Source: Antilocapra americana (lineage: Eukaryota; Chordata; Mammalia; Artiodactyla; Antilocapridae). Taken from it: a DNA stretch of 64,000 bases. The notes under the pieces are model-generated. The model saw nothing but the letters and a program-made list of their open reading frames with translations, was not told the DNA's origin and made no database searches. The stretch spans positions 6,337,402-6,401,401 of the forward strand of contig ML664174.1 in assembly GCA_007570785.1 (NCBI GenBank). Direction: 5' to 3'. Within the stretch, counting starts at the first letter, position 1; each line of letters opens with the position of its first letter. Shown one piece after another: positions 1 through 10,739 of this stretch. A program made the translations under genes and the position numbers.

Positions 1-171
1 TGGGTGGTCACTCTGTGTTGTCATTTCATGTGCTACTTCCAGACATAGAGGCAAAGAAAATGGGAGTTCCAGCCCTCCAGGAGATTATTCCATAGGTATT
101 TGAGTAAGACACATTTCCTTCTTGATATCAGTGGTACCTCCTCTACATGTGTACATGCTGTCATTTCAGAA
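1..171. other. Unassigned sequence at window edge
   Basis: No repeat family or gene signature recognised. Confidence 0.4.
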
Positions 172-216
172 GTACTTGACTCTGCAACCCTATGGACTGT
201 AGCCTACCAGGTTCTA
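172..216 (-). mobile_element. BovA SINE fragment
   Basis: A short stretch reads as the antisense of the BovA body (the actctgcaaccctatggact region followed by the caccaggct-like block). It is heavily truncated and diverged. Confidence 0.5.
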
Positions 217-338
217 CACTCACCCCCAAAATTTACTAAAGTGACACAGAAAATATTATTTTGTACTTTCTATGCCTTTCCAGTATAATTCCCTACACTT
301 TTCATTTTGTTCTTAAATGCACATCCAGGCATTATTAA

Positions 339-561
339 GGGCTTCCCTCCTGGCTCAGACAGTAAAGAATCTGCCTGCAATAAAGGAGACATGGGTTCAG
401 TCCCTTGGTCAGGAAGAATCCCCTAGAGAAGGAAATGGCAACTCACTCCAGTAATCTTGCCTGGAGAATTCCATGGACAGAGGAGCCTGGTGGGGCTACA
501 GCCCATAGGATTGCCAAGAGTACGACATGACTGAGCAACTAACACTTTAACTTTCACTTTT
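339..561 (+). mobile_element. Bov-tA SINE
   Basis: A tRNA-Glu-derived head starting gggcttccctcctggctcag is followed by a BovA body (ggaaatggcaactcactcc, then gcctggagaattcca) and a terminal gactgagcaactaacac. It is flanked by a perfect 11-bp duplication CAGGCATTATT at 326-336 and 562-572. It is non-autonomous and would have been mobilised by LINE proteins. The B-box-like gttcagtccc is retained with changes. Confidence 0.93.
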
Positions 562-572
562 CAGGCATTATT

Positions 573-728
573 TGGAAGGACTTTACAGATTATTTCATTT
601 AGACGTCACAACAACGATACAAGGTTGATACTACTACTCCATTTCACAGATTTAACAGTTAGGATACAGCTGCTGCCAAATAGCACAGCCAAGACACAAA
701 GCCAAATGTGTCTATGTTCCCAAGAGTA
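573..728 (-). mobile_element. MIR SINE fragment
   Basis: The antisense MIR pattern is visible: ctttacagattatttcattt, then a block resembling tactccatttcacagat, then a degenerate gccaagacacaaagcc part. It is an ancient, strongly diverged mammalian SINE. Confidence 0.65.
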
Positions 729-748
729 AATCCATGTTCTTTAAAAAG

Positions 749-973
749 TTTTTAAAAAATATTTATTTGGCCACGTTAGGTCTTGGTTGCGGCACAAGGG
801 ATCTTTGTTGGGTCACTTGAGATCTTTCCTTGCAGCACATGGATTCTCTAGTTGCAGCATGCCGCCTCTCTACTTCTAGTGCTCAGGCCTAGTTGCTCCA
901 CAGCATGCGGGATCTTAGTTCCCCGACAAGGGATGGGCAGATTCTTAACCTCACTGGACCACAAGGAAGTCCC
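749..973 (-). mobile_element. CHR SINE (Cetacea-Hippo-Ruminantia family)
   Basis: On the minus strand it begins with a gggacttcc-type tRNA-like head and ends in an AAATATTTTTT tail (plus-strand tttaaaaaatatttatttgg). The body shows repeated ttgcggcac / gttgcagcatgc blocks. Flanking copies AATCCATGTTCTTTAAAAAG (729-748) and AATCCATGCTCTCTTAAAAG (974-993) form a roughly 20-bp diverged target duplication. Confidence 0.88.
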
Positions 974-1198
974 AATCCATGCTCTCTTAAAAGTCTTCAT
1001 GTTCTGTATGTCCACTCCTCATGAAGAGGGAACAAATGATCACCATCAGCAATAGGAGGGAGATTTTATAAAAACTGAGCATCTGCTATCAAACACGCTC
1101 ATCCACCCTTACCTACTCCCAGGACCAGTGAATTAGCATGCTTTGAGAAGTGCCCTTCTCTAAGACTGTTTAGTAAATGCCCAAACTTGTGAGGGATG

Positions 1199-1470
1199 CT
1201 GCTGCTGCTAAGTCGCTTCAGTCATGTCCTACTCTGTGTGACCCCACAGACGGCAGCCCACCAGGCTCCCCTGTCCCTGGGATTCTCCAGGCAAGAATAA
1301 TGGAGTGGGTTGCCATTTCCTTCTCTGGTGCATGAAAGTGAAAAGTGAAAGTAAAGTCACGCAGTCGTGTCCGACTCTTCGCGACCCCATGGACTGCATT
1401 CCACCAGGCTCCTCCATCCATGGGATTTTCCAGGCAAGAGTACTGGAGTGGGGTGCCATTTCCTTCTCCG
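1199..1470 (-). mobile_element. Bov-A2 SINE (BovA dimer)
   Basis: Two BovA monomers lie in antisense, each ending in a ggagtgggttgccatttcc-type block and linked by a gaaagtgaaaagtgaaagt spacer. The (gct)n-like 3' tail lies at 1199-1208. A perfect 11-bp duplication TGTGAGGGATG flanks it at 1188-1198 and 1471-1481. Overlapping antisense open frames here are repeat-derived and not genes. Confidence 0.95.
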
Positions 1471-1756
1471 TGTGAGGGATGAGAATCTGACAAATGAGAA
1501 AGGACTTGTTGTATCCATCATATAATGAACATGTCTGTTTAAAAAATGAAACAAGTCATGTTTGATGTAGGTTTTTGTAGCTTGTGAATAATACTGTGTT
1601 GGGCAGTGAAATTAGGAATTCAAAAGAATCTTACAAAACTGAAGAATAAAGAATTGAAACGCTAAATAAGACTCAAAACCTCAAATCTGACAGAGTATCC
1701 TGAGGGAGGAAGAGAATAGATTATATGACATTAATATAACTCTGAGTTTAACAACT

Positions 1757-2010
1757 ATACAAGAATAAACAAAATATGGTGTACCCATGCAATGGAATAT
1801 TATTCATCCATAAAAGGAATGAGGTTCTGATTCATGTGACAGTGTGGGAGAAACTTGAAAATATTATGCTAAAAGTAAGAAGTCAGACACAAAAGGCAAC
1901 ATACACTTTTATATGCAATGTCTAGAATTTGCAAATTCATAGACCCAGAGAATAGGTTAGTGATTGACAGCAGCAGTGGGGGAGGGGGCCTAGAGAGTAT
2001 TTTAAGGTAA
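1757..2010 (+). mobile_element. Old L1 LINE, ORF2 end / 3' UTR fragment
   Basis: Typical L1 3' phrases are present: caatggaatattattcatcc, cataaaaggaatgaggttct, and attatgctaaaagtaagaag followed by the cagacacaaaaggc block. The 3' UTR part ends in a G-rich tract near 1976. Diverged and 5' truncated; the same subregion occurs inverted at 55619-56120. Confidence 0.75.
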
Positions 2011-2540
2011 CCAAATGGGATAAACAGAAAGACATGTTATGGACTAGATGAAGTCCAACTGGGTTTATGTTAAAGTCAACTTCTTTTGGATAATTCCAGC
2101 TTCCTGTTGTTTTCCTCTATAAGTCATCCTTATGGGAGAAAAAAAAATTATCAAATCCTCCTGCTCCAGATGAACTCAGAAGCTCTGATACACAAGATTC
2201 GGGTGTTCTGTCAAAAACACTGATGCTGGGAGTTTTAGCTACTTAGAAGTTCCCATTCTCTTTACTAATATTTCCAGAATTTTCTAATTTCCCCCTAATT
2301 CTGAAAAGTTCTCTGCTGTCAGCCTTATCTCTGCCCTACCAGTCTGTCAGACTGGAGAATTTTTCTCATTCACCTCTTGCCAGACTTTGTGCTTCACAGA
2401 ATCCCTTCTGCTCCCCTCCATGATAACTGCATAATCTAATATCAATATTCCACATTGTGCCTTGATAAAATATATACAGCCCACTCACTAATACATCATA
2501 TTTTCAAACTGAAAATTCCACAAAATCAAGCTTTTGGATT
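2011..2540. other. Unassigned sequence
   Basis: No repeat or gene recognised with confidence. It is moderately AT-rich. Confidence 0.4.
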
Positions 2541-2544
2541 ATGT

Positions 2545-2748
2545 TAGTGTTAGTCACTCAGTCGTGTCTGACTCTTTGCGACCCATGGACTGTAGCCCAC
2601 CAGGCTCCTCTGTCCATGGACTTCTCCAGACCAGCCTACTGGAGTGGTTGCCATTTCCTTCTCCAGGGGATCTTCCTGACCCAGGGATCGAACCCAGGTC
2701 TCCTGCATGCAGGCTGATTCTTTACCCTCTGAGCCACCAGGGAAGCTA
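2545..2748 (-). mobile_element. Bov-tA SINE
   Basis: An antisense BovA body (gtcgtgtctgactctttgcg) is followed by the antisense tRNA-like head, including ggatcgaacccagg (B box complement) and gagccaccagggaagct. Only a short ATGTTA-like repeat is seen at the flanks, so the target duplication is uncertain. Confidence 0.9.
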
Positions 2749-4113
2749 CATGTATGTTAAATGTATGTTAGCTACATACATTTTCAACATAGAACTATGA
2801 ATTTTCTGATATAACTAGGGCAACTTTGCACAGCTCTTAACTATATGCTTTTTATCTCCAAAGAGAGATCAATACACTCATGTCATAATTATACATTTGC
2901 AATGTGTCTCTTGGTTAAATAGATCATGCCATATTAATAGCACTCACACTTGGGTAATAGCAAAACTAAGTCATCCCTTACAAACTGACATACTTTCCAA
3001 TAAGCATATACTTCCTCAGTGTCCATCTTCAGAGTATCATAAATAATACTGGCGGCCACATAAACTAACACCAAACGCACTGTTAACTGCCAGCATGACT
3101 GAACAGAAAATACACATCTCACCTTACTGAAACCAGAATCCAAGTTGGACCAGACATGAATCAGGAAATATTATAATCTTTTTCCTAACCCCCATAGTAA
3201 ATTGGAAGTGAGGCAGGGGTGTGTGTGGAGGGGTAACATCAAATAATCTTTACAAGTCAGAAGAGAACAAGTCTTAAACTTGTTTTTGGCTCCATTGCCT
3301 TTGGGTTGGCTCCTGAGACAGAAGTCAAGCTGTGACTTACAGGGTTATATTAATTTTCCTTACACTGCTTAATTTTAGTAGCATAGTTTCCACATACTCT
3401 AATTTCTTGTTTTCAGTGTTGTCTGACATGTCTTGTAAATAGTGTGAAGCTGGTTTAACTGTACAACATTAAAGTTATATCCCCACTAGGTCTATAATCT
3501 AAAAACCCGCCACTTATAGATAAGGAGTAGTTCTGACCTCTGGGAACTACTGAGAATTATGGAGAAATCCAACAAGGCCTTCTTACTTTTTAAGACTAAC
3601 CTTCAACAAGAAGGCTTTGCTTATGTCTACAAAGTTGTCCTTTCAAAATTAGGTAGACAAACACTTAACACTCCAGACCCTGAGTCCTCCACGATTTCCT
3701 CTGTTTTAGAAAAACATTCAACATAGGTGCCCAACTCTGCACCACATTTTGGAGGTCCCATTCCTCCACAGAGACTATGAAAATGGAGTTTAAAGTTTCA
3801 AATTTAATTTAGCTCAGAGCCACACAGCCCCACCAGCTAAAAAATCTTGTGATTATCATTCTAGCGCAGGGATTATATATTTTCAAAGTGCAGAACAGAT
3901 TCCAGTTGTGCTTCAGACAGTGTGTCTGAGTGTCTGCCCATTAATACAGCAGTTCTTTTGCTCTTGGTGGGCTGTGAGGCCAACTCCCAGTGAGTCTGAT
4001 GGAAACTAAACCCACTTCCCCTGTCCCATACAGCCCTATCACAAAACACCGACTTACTAAAACAGCAGTTATGTTCTTGATCAAAAGACCTTTTAAAAAG
4101 GATCACTTTCTGT
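2749..4113. other. Unassigned sequence
   Basis: I see no recognisable repeat, exon or RNA gene. A 69-codon and a 77-codon minus-strand open frame occur near 2934-3143 and 3873-4106. They resemble no family I know and have random-looking composition. Confidence 0.4.
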
Positions 4114-4470
4114 AAAAGAGAATTTCAATTCAGTTCAGTCACTCAGTAGTGTCCGACTCTGCGACCCCATGACTCGCAGCACACTAAGCTTCCCTGTCAG
4201 TCACCAACTCCCAGAGTCCACCCAAAGCCATGTCCATCGAGTTGATGATGTCATACAGCCATCTCATATTCTGTCGTCCCCTTCTCCTCCCACCCTCAAT
4301 CTTTTCCAGCATCAGGGTTTTTCAAATGAGTCAACTCTTCGCATGAGGTGGCCAAAGTATTGAAGTTTCAGCTTCAACATCAGTCTTTCCAATGAACACC
4401 CAGGACTGATCTCCTTTAGGATGGACTAGTTGGATCTCCTAGCAGTCCAAGGGACTCTCAAGAATCTTCC

Positions 4471-5178
4471 TCAACACCACAGTTCAAAAGCATCAATTCT
4501 TCGGCACTCAGTTTTCTTCACCATCCAACTCTCACATCCATACATGACTACTGGAAAAACCATAGTCTTGACTAGATGGACCTTCGCGGGCAAAGTAATG
4601 TCTCTGCTTTTTAATATGCCATCTAGGTTGGTCATAACTTTCCTTCCAAGGAGTAAGCGTCTTTTAATTTCATGGCTGCAATCACCATCTGCAGTGATTT
4701 TGGAGCCCCCCAAAATAAAGTCAGACACTGTTTCCATTGTTTCCCCATCTATCTGCCATGAAATGATGGGACCAGATGCCATGATCTTAGTTTTCTGAAT
4801 ATTGAGCTTTAAGCCAACTGTTTCACTCTCCTCTTTCACTTTCATCGAGAGGCTCTTTAGTTCTTCTTCACTTTCTGCCATAAGGATGGTGTCATCTGCA
4901 TATCTGAGGTTATTGATATTTCTCCTGGCAATCTTGATTCCAACTTGTGATTCTTCCAGCCCAGCATTTCTCATGATGTACTCTGCATATAAGTTAAATA
5001 AGCAGGGTGAAAATGTACAGCCTTGACGTACTCCTTTTCCTATTTGGAACCAGTCTGTTGATCCATGTCCAGTTCTAACTGTTGCTTCCTGACCTGCATA
5101 CAGGTTTCTCAAGAGGCAGGTCAGATGGTCTGGTATGCCCATCTCTTGAAGAATTTTCCACAGTTTATTGTGATCCAC
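4471..5178 (-). pseudogene. BovB reverse transcriptase relic, palm to C-terminal part
   Basis: This is a 235-codon open stretch of BovB ORF2. It carries the RT motifs in order: TGHGSTDWFQIGKGVRQG (about residues 36-53), a SPCLFN block (57-62) and the catalytic YADD (residues 93-96, positions 4891-4902), followed by thumb and connector sequence. The catalytic aspartates are intact. It is only a fragment: the preceding finger region lies in another frame and no endonuclease domain is attached. The apparent start codon is internal to the original protein. It is not a host gene. Confidence 0.88.
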
Positions 5179-5588
5179 ACAGTCAAAGGCTTTGGCATAG
5201 TCAATAAAGCAGAAACAGATGTTTTTCTGGAAACCTCTTGCTTTTTTGATGATCCAGTGGATGTTGGCAATTTGATCTCTGGTTCCTCTGCCTTTTCTAA
5301 AATCAGCTTGAACATCAAGAAGTTCACGTATTGCTGAAGCCTGGCTTGGAGAATTTTAAGCATTACTTTACTAGCATGTGAGATGAGTGCAATTGTGCGG
5401 TAGTTTGAGTATTCTTTGTCATCGCCTTTCTTTGGGATTGGAATGAAAACTGACCTTTTCCAGTCCTGTGGCCATTGCTGAGTTTTCCATATTTGCTGGT
5501 ATATCAAGTACAGCACTTTCACAGCATCATCTTTCAGGATTTGAAAGAGCTCAACTGGAATTCCATCACCTCCACTAGCTTTGTTCAT
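5178..5588 (-). pseudogene. BovB reverse transcriptase relic, finger region
   Basis: The minus-strand frame from 5588 reads the RT fingers (NKASGGDGIPVELFQ, then WKRSVFIPIPKKG). It loses the family sequence near 5320, where a frameshift occurs before the expected QAGFRKGRGTRD segment; that segment is present in a different frame. It overlaps the downstream palm relic in sequence but not in frame. At the upstream end it is cut at the inversion junction. It is non-functional LINE remnant sequence. Confidence 0.8.
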
Positions 5589-5671
5589 AGTGATACTTCC
5601 TAAGGCCCACTTGAGTTCACATTCCAGGATGTTGGCTCTAGGTGAGTGATCACACCATTGTGATTATCTGG

Positions 5672-5840
5672 ACGTGCACTGAGCGCAGTGGCCGCGACAG
5701 CGCACTGAGTGGGGAGAGGATCTACCCCTGGCCGGAGGTCAGGGGCGGGGCCGAGAGGAGCTACCCCTCAGCCGAGGTAAGGGGCGGCCGCTGCGTTTTG
5801 CTGGAGCAGCCCTGAAGAGAGATCCCACGTCCAAGGTAAG
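5672..5840 (+). promoter_or_regulatory. BovB 5' UTR, CpG-rich, inverted relative to its element
   Basis: A G+C- and CpG-rich block (gtggccgcgacagcgcactg, repeated gaggagctaccc units, ggggcggccgctgcg) sits in otherwise AT-rich sequence. In BovB this is the 5' UTR, presumed to carry the internal promoter. Because of the inversion it points toward 6100 and away from the RT relic, so any residual activity would transcribe the right flank. Activity is inference. Confidence 0.55.
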
Positions 5841-6108
5841 AGAAACCCAGGTAAGACGGTAGGCACTGACAGAGGGGATCAGGGGGCAGACAGGCTGAAA
5901 CTACATCACGGACAACTAGCCAATCTGATCACATGGACCACAGCCTTGTCTAACTCAATGAAACTAAGCCATGCTGTATGGGGCCACCCAGGACAGTCGG
6001 GTCGTGGTGGAGAGGTCTGACAGAAAGTGGTCCACTGGAGAAGAGAATGGCAAACCACTTCAGTATTCTTGCCTTGACAACCCCATGAACAGTATGAAAA
6101 GATAATTT

Positions 6109-7005
6109 AATCAGCCACAAATGATATGCCTTTATATTATGTAGAAAAAAAGTCTCCGAACTTTCCATATTACTGATAACCTGAGACTCAAAGTTGGAGG
6201 CTTTTAGAAAGGAGGAATGAAGAATGATCTGAGAGCAGCAATGAGGAAAGGGATGATGGCGACCCCACATCTGGGCTCATGGTAGGAGACTATGGAAAAT
6301 AATTGCTACTAATTAAGAGGGCAGCAGGCTTAGACACACGAGAAGCAAAGTTCTCCTAGAGTTAAGAGGGAAAAGGAGTATTTCAAGAAGAGGCTGAGGA
6401 TATAGGATGCCAGATTTTGCTGATGTCAGTTTCTGAACTGTAGGGACATAGGACTCAGCAGGGAAATGAAGAAGGGGTGGAAGAGAGGAGTGAGAGTTTG
6501 GGAAATAAAGGGTTTCCTACAAGTTGGGCTCCTTGTGACATCTACACAGTAACTGAAGCACAATGAAATCAGATCTGTGTTACTAGAGGCAGAGATTGAT
6601 GACCAGGCTGAAAGTGGGGTCAGAGAGGGATGATCACCTGGGTTCCCCTTGACTCCTGATAATGAGTATCCAATGAAGTAAAGTAAAAGGGGATCTTATC
6701 CAAGTGCATATACCCCCTCTTGATTCCTGATGATGTAGAAGGGGATACATAAATCCATACCACAGAGCAATATACATTTCATTTTTTTTCTGTGTAATTT
6801 TAAATTTAATTTTATGGCACTAAAAAGGTGGAGAAACAGCTAAGATAATGGAAGCTAGATGGCATTCTTTAAGAAGATTTTGGGAAACATTTGGGAAACA
6901 TTTTGGGGAATCTTAAGGATAGTTCATGGTTTAGGGAAACTGATTTTTAGGTATGTTTGATAGAATGCCCTCTTAAACTTTTCTAAGATACTGTGGTAAA
7001 ATCAC
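6109..7005. other. Unassigned sequence
   Basis: No repeat or gene recognised. Near 6648-6735 a TTGACTCCTGATAATG phrase recurs imperfectly as TTGATTCCTGATGATG. A T-rich run lies at 6781-6788. Confidence 0.4.
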
Positions 7006-7009
7006 CTTG

Positions 7010-7200
7010 GGAAAGTTATAAAATCTCCTTGAGATTCAGTTCCCTTATCTGTCAAGTGGTTGGAAGTGGGGAAAAGGCTAATAACACTTATTTTCTAAGG
7101 CTGTTATGAGGATTAAATGATGTAAAAGTGAAAAAAAAAGAAAAAGTAAATGATGCAAGCACAGCACCAACCAGAGAGTACATTTACTGCCCAATAAACA
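7010..7200 (+). mobile_element. MIR SINE fragment
   Basis: The MIR core and 3' half are readable: gattcagttcccttatctgt, ggctgttatgaggattaaat and cccaataaacact. An A-rich stretch at about 7130-7147 interrupts the match. Confidence 0.7.
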
Positions 7201-7676
7201 CTTAATTACCTTTTTCATTGTTCTTTACAACAAATCCATGAGTCAAGTGCTATCTCCATTTTAAAATGTATAAACAATTTTGTAGTGAGGTTCAAAAACT
7301 CATTCCTTTAAGAAGAGGCTGAGCTGGGATTTTTAACCCTGCTAAAGACTGATGCCAAAGTTTCTTCTGCTCAACCTGTTGTCTCTCGTTTGTTTGTCTA
7401 CTACAGAATATCAGAACTTACTTCCCCCAAGTTGGTTGAAAAACATGCTGCCTCTACAGATGTCAAACTGAGTAAAACAGGTGTACCTGGTGCAGGGTCA
7501 CAAATGAATCACCCTCAGACAAGAACCACCTGCATTAAATGATAGTGATGATGAAGATGAAGACTATGAAGAGACTATCAGGAACTTAAAAACTCATAAG
7601 AGCCTGAGATTCTCTTTGGTTCTGAGTGAGTTCCTTTATGTGATTAAGGGCAAAATTTGGCTCAGTTTTCATTTGC
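7201..7676. other. Unassigned sequence
   Basis: Nothing recognised. A short acidic-codon-like stretch (gatgatgaagatgaagac, 7549-7566) is simple-sequence-like and has no supporting frame. Confidence 0.35.
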
Positions 7677-7685
7677 TTCCTCTTT

Positions 7686-10316
7686 TGTTCAGAAGCTAAG
7701 TTGTGTTCAACTTGTTATGACCCCAGGAACTGCAGAATGCCAGGCTTCTCTGTCTTCCACAATCTTCTGTAGCTTGCTTAAATTCTTGTCCATTGAGTTG
7801 GTGATGCCATCCAACCATCTCTCCTCTCCCACCCACTTCTGCTCCTGCCCTCAATTTTTCCCAGCATCAGGGTCTTTTCCAATAAGTCGGCTCTTCGAAT
7901 CAGGTGGCCAAAGTATTGGTGCTTCAGCTTCAGCATCAGTCCTTCCAATGAATATTCATGGTTGACTTCCTTTAGGATTGACTGATTTGATATCCTTGCA
8001 GTGCAAAGCACTCTTAAGAGTCTTCTCCAACACCACAATTGGAAAGCATAATTTCTTTGGTGCTCAGCCTTCTTTATGGTCCAACTTTCAAATCCATACA
8101 TGACTACCAGAAAAACCATAACTTTGACTATACAGGCCTTTGTAAGTAAAGTGATGTCTCTGTTTTTTAATATGCTCTCTAGATTTTCAACAGCTTTCCT
8201 TCCAAGGAGCAAGCATTTTTCTGGAATTTCCTTGCTTTCTCTATGATCCAACGAATACTGGCAACCTGATCTCTGGTTCCTCTCCTTTTTCTCCACCCAG
8301 CTTGTACATCTCGAAGTCCTCATTTCACATACTGCTGAAGTCAACTTGAAGAATTTTGAGCATCACCTTACTAGCATTTGAAATGAATGCAATTTTATGG
8401 CAGTATGAACATTTTTTGGTACTGCTCTTCCTTGAGATTGGAATGAAAACTTACCTTTGCTATTCTTGTGGCCACTGCTGAGTTTCCCAAATTTGCTGAC
8501 AAATCGAGTGCAGCACTTTCATGGCATCATGTTTTAGGATTTGAAATAGCTAAACTGGAATTCCATCACTTTCACTAGCTTTGTTCATAGTAACGCTTCC
8601 CAAGGCCCACTTGACTTCACACTCTCAGGATGTCTGATTCTAGGGGAGTGACCACACCATTATGGTTATCTGAATCATCAAGACCTTTTTTGGTATAGCT
8701 CTTCAGTGCATTCTTGCCACCTCTTCTTAATATCTTCTGCTTCTATTAAGTCCTTGCAGTTTCTGTCCTTTATTTTGCCCATCCTTGCCTGAAATGTTCC
8801 CTTGGTATCTCCAATTTTCTTGAAGAGATTTCTAGTCTTTCCCATTCTATTGCTTTCCTCTATTTCTCTGCCTTGTTCACTTAAGAGGGCCTTCTAATCT
8901 CTCCTTGCTATTCTCTGGAAGTATGCATTCAGTTGGGTATATCTTTCTCCTTCTCCCTTCTTTCCTCAGCTATTGGTAAAGCCTCCTCAGATAACCACTG
9001 TCCTTCTTGCATTTCTTTTTCCTAGGGATGGTTTTGGTCACTGTCTCTCGTACAACATTACAAACCTCCATCCATAGTTCTTCAGCCACTCCATCTACTA
9101 GATATAATTTCATCTCCACTACATAATCCTAAGGGATTTGATTTAGGTCATACCTAAATGAAACATAAAGAAAGTTTTTTTCCCCTACTTTCTTCAAATT
9201 AAGCCTGAATTTTGCAATAAGGAGCTCATGATTGGAGCCACAGTCAGCTCCAGGTCTTATTTTTACTGACTGTATAGAGTCTCTCCATCTTCAGCTTCAA
9301 AGAACATAATCAGTCTGATTTCAGGACTGACTATCTGGTGATGTCCACATGTAGAGTCATCTCTTGGGTTGCTGGGAAAGGGTGTTTGCTATAACTAGCA
9401 TATTCTCTTGACAAAACTCTGCTAGCCTTTGCCCTGCTTCATTCTGTAATCCAAGGCCAAACTTGCCTGTTACTCCAGGTATCTCCTGACTTCCTACTCT
9501 TGCATTCCAATGCCCTATGATGAAAAGGACATTTTTTTTTTGGTGTGAGTTCTAGAAGATGTTGTAAGTCTTCACAGAACTGGTCAGCCTCAGCTTATTT
9601 GGCATTAGTGGTTGAAGCATATATTTGAATTGCTGTCACACTGAATGGTCTGCCTTGGAAACAAAGAAGAGTTCATTCTGTCGGTTTTGAGGTTGCACAC
9701 AAGTACTGTATTTCAAACTCTTCTGTTGTCTATGAGGTCTATTCCATTTCTCCTAAGGGATTCTTGCCCACAGTAGTAAATACAATGGTCATCTAAATTA
9801 AATTCACCCATTCCCATCCATTTTAGTTCACTGATTCCTAAGATGCTGATGTTCAATTTTGCCATCTCCTGCTTGACCATGTTCAATTTACCTTAATTCA
9901 TGGACCTAACATTCCAGGTTCCTATGCAATATTGTTCTTTATAGCATCGGACTTTCCTTTCACCACCAAACACATCTACAGCTGAGTGTCATTTCTGCTT
10001 TGGCCCAGCTGCTTCATTCTTTCTGGGCCTATTAGTAATTGCCCTCCACTCTTCCCCAACAGCATAACTGGACACCTTCTGGCCTAGAGGGCACACCTTC
10101 CAGTGTCATATCTTTTTGCCTTTTCATACTGTTCATGGGGTTCTCATGGCAAGAATACTGGAGTGGGTTGTCATTTCCTCCTCCAGTGGACCACATTTTT
10201 TCAGGATTCTTCACTATGACCTGTCCATCCTGGGTGGCCCTGCACAGCACGGCTCATAATTTCATTGAGTTACACAAGCCCCTTCAGCACAACAAGGCTA
10301 TGATCCATGAAGGGGT
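7686..10316 (-). mobile_element. BovB LINE, near full length, internally deleted
   Basis: On the minus strand it starts in the BovB 5' UTR (complement of gaatggcaaaccac-type sequence around 10150-10190), runs through the endonuclease region (about 8990-9980) and ends in the 3' region at 7686. The 9-mer TTCCTCTTT occurs at both ends (7677-7685 and 10317-10325) as a target duplication. Compared with 4126-5671, about 570 bp is missing at position 8212, including the whole YADD region. It is diverged, with many small indels, and is clearly dead. Confidence 0.92.
7778..8344 (-). pseudogene. BovB ORF2 relic fused across an internal deletion
   Basis: This is a 188-codon minus-strand frame. Residues about 1-43 derive from the RT region just upstream of the catalytic palm (a diverged, partly shifted copy). 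From residue 45 (LLLGRKAVENLESILKNRDI) it continues directly in the C-terminal connector and end of BovB ORF2. The catalytic palm with YADD is absent because the genomic deletion at about 8212 joined the two parts in frame. The open frame is an accident of the deletion and should encode no active enzyme. Confidence 0.75.
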
Positions 10317-10399
10317 TTCCTCTTTATATGTTGTAAGGAACCAATGTTAATGAAAACCAGTGAAGCGGCTGCAGTATATACATAGTAAAAAAATGTGCT

Positions 10400-10720
10400 G
10401 AGCAGTCTAAAGACATAGATTCTGGCCTGATTAAGGTTACTGAGTAGCCAGATGGCCTTGGGCAGGTTTATAACCTCTCTGGTGGTAATAATCTATCGAT
10501 TATGAGCCTGGATTTCAGAACCAAAAGCCCTAGATTTTATTCTGGTTCTTCTGCTTACTATTGTGTGACCTTGAGCAAATCACTCTCTGAGCCACAGCTT
10601 CCCCATCTCAAAATGGAGATAATAATACCTAATTTGTCAAACTATTATTATAGGAATTAAATAAACTATTGCAGGTAGTTGGCACAGAGTTGGCTTTCAG
10701 AAAATATCTAATTATTAACA
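10400..10720 (+). mobile_element. MIR SINE, possibly two overlapping copies
   Basis: A clear MIR runs from about 10500 (gagcctggatttcagaacc, tgtgtgaccttgagcaaatc, cccatctcaaaatggagata) to about 10720 (gttggcacagagttggc). The preceding 10400-10490 also has an atggccttgggcaggtt-like MIR core, suggesting a second partial copy. Confidence 0.8.
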
Positions 10721-10739
10721 CCACCAATCTCATAGTTTC

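Larger units (their letters stand above)
4126..6100 (-). mobile_element. BovB LINE (RTE clade) with inverted 5' segment
   Basis: From 4126 to about 5671 the minus strand reads BovB reverse transcriptase to 3' end, with the cagttcagtc-type terminal repeats at 4126-4140. At about 5671 the sequence switches to the BovB 5' UTR in plus orientation, running to about 6100 (ending at the gaacagtatgaaaag motif). Nearly identical 12-mers AAAAGAGAATTT (4114-4125) and AAAAGATAATTT (6097-6108) bracket the whole composite, so it is best read as one insertion with a 5' inversion. BovB is a LINE encoding an AP-like endonuclease and reverse transcriptase. This copy lacks most of the endonuclease region and its frame is broken, so it should be dead. 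Confidence 0.92.

Noticed and set aside
339..410. tRNA-Glu-like sequence as a tRNA gene, also in the other Bov-tA and CHR heads
   Set aside because: The tRNA-like part is fused to a SINE body, lacks a complete cloverleaf by eye and is flanked by target duplications.
1218..1554. Short open frames with repeated peptide phrases, also at 22769-23100, 35602-36013, 36400-36773 and 51083-51742
   Set aside because: They are translations of Bov-A2, BovA and Bov-tA SINEs, so the recurring peptides reflect the repeat and not a gene family.
4471..5588. Reverse transcriptase open frames as a functional host or viral gene
   Set aside because: They are BovB LINE relics: frames are shifted, the endonuclease is missing and the element carries a 5' inversion.
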